DNA from: Thermodesulfobacteriales bacterium | Lineage (GTDB): Bacteria > Desulfobacterota > Thermodesulfobacteria > Thermodesulfobacteriales > Thermodesulfatatoraceae | Direction of reading: 5' to 3' | DNA: 6,091 nucleotides | Assembly: GCA_026985945.1 (NCBI GenBank) | Contig: JALSPN010000280.1 | Coordinates: forward strand, 1-6,091 | Shown: in pieces, positions 4,469 through 6,091 of the stretch | How the letters are laid out: each line of letters begins with the position of its first letter | Numbering within the stretch: position 1 is the stretch's first letter | Notes under the pieces: model-generated | Seen by the model: the letters and a program-made list of their open reading frames with translations, nothing else | Databases searched by the model: none | Told to the model about the DNA's origin: nothing | Program-made: the position numbers and the translations under genes

Positions 4469-6091
4469 TTACCATGGGCTTTCTGCCACGGAAATTTCTC
4501 TGGGAGGAAGAAGTCTTCTTGAAAGGAGGAACTGATTGATACGCTCCAGCAAAGGGGGAAGGGTCTCTTTTTGAAGGGCAGAGATGGCCTCTGCCTGATA
4601 ACGCCTTTTTAACACTTCTACCTCAAAGGGATCGAGGAGATCGATCTTATTGAAAACCAGAAGGGCAGGAAGACGATCAAGCTCCATCTCTTCAAAAATT
4701 TTTTCTACGGCCATTATCTGGTCTTCAAAATAATTACTCGTGGCATCCACGAGATGGAGCAGAAGATCTGCTTCGTAGAGTTCTTCAAGCGTGGCGCGGA
4801 AGGCCCGCTCAAGGTCTTTGGGAAGATCCCTGATAAAGCCCACGGTATCGGTAAAGATGGCAAAGGAACCATCAGGGAGCCTCACCCTGCGACTTGCAGG
4901 GTCAAGGGTGGCGAAAAGCTTGTCTTCGGCAAAAAGATCGCTTCCGGTAAGCTGATTGAGAAGGGTGGTTTTACCGGCGTTGGTATAACCCACGATAGCC
5001 ACCACCGGAAGCCCCTCTCTTTTGCGTCTTTTCCGCCTCAGTTTTCGTTGGGCAGAAATGTTTTTGAGTTCTCTTTCAAGGCGTGCGATCCGATCTTTGA
5101 TACGACGACGATCGATTTCGAGTTTGGTCTCACCTGGCCCCCTACCACCAATACCACCGGTCAGGCGAGAGAAGGCGTCGTCTCGACTCCTTAACCTTGG
5201 CAGAAGATAACGAAGCTGGGCCATCTCCACCTGAATTTTCCCCTCGCGGCTCCGGGCCCTCTGGGCAAAAATGTCCAAGATGAGCTGGGTGCGGTCGATA
5301 ACCCGAAGCTCTGTAACTTCGGTAATAGAGCGCATTTGAGAAGGGGTAAGCTCCTGGTCAAAAATGAGAAGGTTGGCAGAAAGTTGCATGGCCCGAATAA
5401 TGAGTTCAGAAAGCTTCCCCTTCCCCATAAGATAGCGGGGGTCTATTTTGGCCCGCCGTTGAATGATGGTATCAAGGACGGTGACACCAGCACTGCGGGC
5501 GAGCTCTTTGAGTTCTGCCAGACTTTCCTCAGCCTCGACCTTGGAGTGGGTGGTAACGCTTATCAGAATGGCCCTGTCTTCCCGATCCCCTACTTCTTTG
5601 GCCGGGCGACGTCTTTCAAGTTCGTCTTCCAAAGAACTGATGAGTTTCTGAAAATTCTCCTTAAGCTCCCAGGGATACACCGCCGGAAGATAGGCAAAAT
5701 GTTTGCCATTTTCCCCTGAAGGCAAGAGATGAGCGATATAAATTTTCCCCGGGAATCCATCCTCCCGGACCGCAAGGGCTCCCATAAGATCCAGGCGCAA
5801 AAAGGCCAGATCCAGAAGGTCGTCCTGATCAAGGCCCTCGTGGGAAAGATGGGAATGCAGACAACGCAACCCCCTTAAACGACCACTGCTTTCCCGATAA
5901 CGGGTGATCGCCGGAATGACGATACGATTGTAGTCTCCCACGATAACGAATTCGATTTCTCCGCGACGATTAATAAGGAGCCCCAATTGGCGGTTAAGCT
6001 CTCGTGACAGGGCACAAATCTCCTTTGCCAATTCGTGAGAAATGATTTGATCAGGCTTTACCCTTCTTCGATAAAGCCTTTCCAGACGCTT
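4469..6091 (-). CDS. hflX: GTPase HflX, long form, partial (N-terminus beyond right edge)
   Basis: HflX is an Obg/HflX-class GTPase that binds the 50S subunit and, in studied bacteria, splits stalled or stress-damaged ribosomes. The frame holds 540 residues in the window and is open to 6091. Numbering from the right edge, an N-terminal extension (about 1-165) precedes the HflX N domain (about 172-330), which ends in the family motif GGIGGRGPGETKLEIDRRR (312-330). A basic coiled helix follows (about 330-360), then the G domain: G1 GYTNAGKTT (368-376), G2 around FATLDP (393-398), G3 DTVGF (415-419), G4 NKID (481-484) and G5 SAL (504-506). G1 reads GKT where many homologues have GKS; this is still a valid P-loop. 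A TTG at 6031 could be called as start, but the residues before it, including KRLERLYRRR at the very edge, look like conserved long-form HflX, so the true start lies outside. It converges on ppaC. Confidence 0.95.
   Translation of the reverse strand, partial: KRLERLYRRRVKPDQIISHELAKEICALSRELNRQLGLLINRRGEIEFVIVGDYNRIVIPAITRYRESSGRLRGLRCLHSHLSHEGLDQDDLLDLAFLRLDLMGALAVREDGFPGKIYIAHLLPSGENGKHFAYLPAVYPWELKENFQKLISSLEDELERRRPAKEVGDREDRAILISVTTHSKVEAEESLAELKELARSAGVTVLDTIIQRRAKIDPRYLMGKGKLSELIIRAMQLSANLLIFDQELTPSQMRSITEVTELRVIDRTQLILDIFAQRARSREGKIQVEMAQLRYLLPRLRSRDDAFSRLTGGIGGRGPGETKLEIDRRRIKDRIARLERELKNISAQRKLRRKRRKREGLPVVAIVGYTNAGKTTLLNQLTGSDLFAEDKLFATLDPASRRVRLPDGSFAIFTDTVGFIRDLPKDLERAFRATLEELYEADLLLHLVDATSNYFEDQIMAVEKIFEEMELDRLPALLVFNKIDLLDPFEVEVLKRRYQAEAISALQKETLPPLLERINQFLLSRRLLPPREISVAESPW

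Noticed and set aside
4754..5719. Several plus-strand frames opposite hflX
   Set aside because: They are antisense to a fully conserved GTPase and show no recognisable protein features.

Overview
The window reads as an ordinary chromosomal segment of an anaerobic, probably thermophilic bacterium. My best guess is a Thermodesulfobacteriota or deltaproteobacterial-type sulfate reducer. The guess rests on the long form of HflX, a stand-alone Mn-dependent pyrophosphatase, a small ferredoxin-like Fe-S protein, a TauE/SafE-type exporter and proteins rich in Glu, Lys and Arg. It is an inference from gene style; no taxonomic marker is present. No mobile element, CRISPR array, tRNA or rRNA gene was seen.

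Layout from left to right. (1) Positions 1-491, minus: the N-terminal part of a TauE/SafE family membrane exporter, cut by the left edge. (2) Positions 492-732: a non-coding gap with a plausible promoter for that gene and a cluster of AAAGGC/GGCC inverted repeats. (3) Positions 733-3281, minus: a tight three-gene unit, transcribed in the order Fe-S protein, ktrB-like potassium channel subunit, ktrA-like RCK gating subunit. The first junction has a 9-nt gap and the second is a one-base TAATG overlap. (4) Positions 3282-3477: a divergent intergenic region with promoter-like sequences for both sides. (5) Positions 3478-4401, plus: a complete family II (Mn-dependent, DHH-type) inorganic pyrophosphatase. 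(6) Positions 4423-4447: a strong hairpin terminator that can serve both converging genes. (7) Positions 4469-6091, minus: the ribosome-associated GTPase HflX. It lacks its N-terminus because the reading frame is still open at the right edge.

How the genes relate. KtrB and KtrA together form a potassium uptake system: KtrB is the membrane pore and KtrA the cytoplasmic nucleotide-binding gate. The Fe-S protein translated just ahead of them has no assigned role; its placement raises, but does not prove, a redox link to potassium uptake. Pyrophosphatase removes PPi made by biosynthesis and, in sulfate reducers, by sulfate activation. HflX and TauE/SafE belong to separate transcription units. I see no convincing evidence of an undescribed multi-gene system here. 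The Fe-S/Ktr linkage is the most worthwhile lead.
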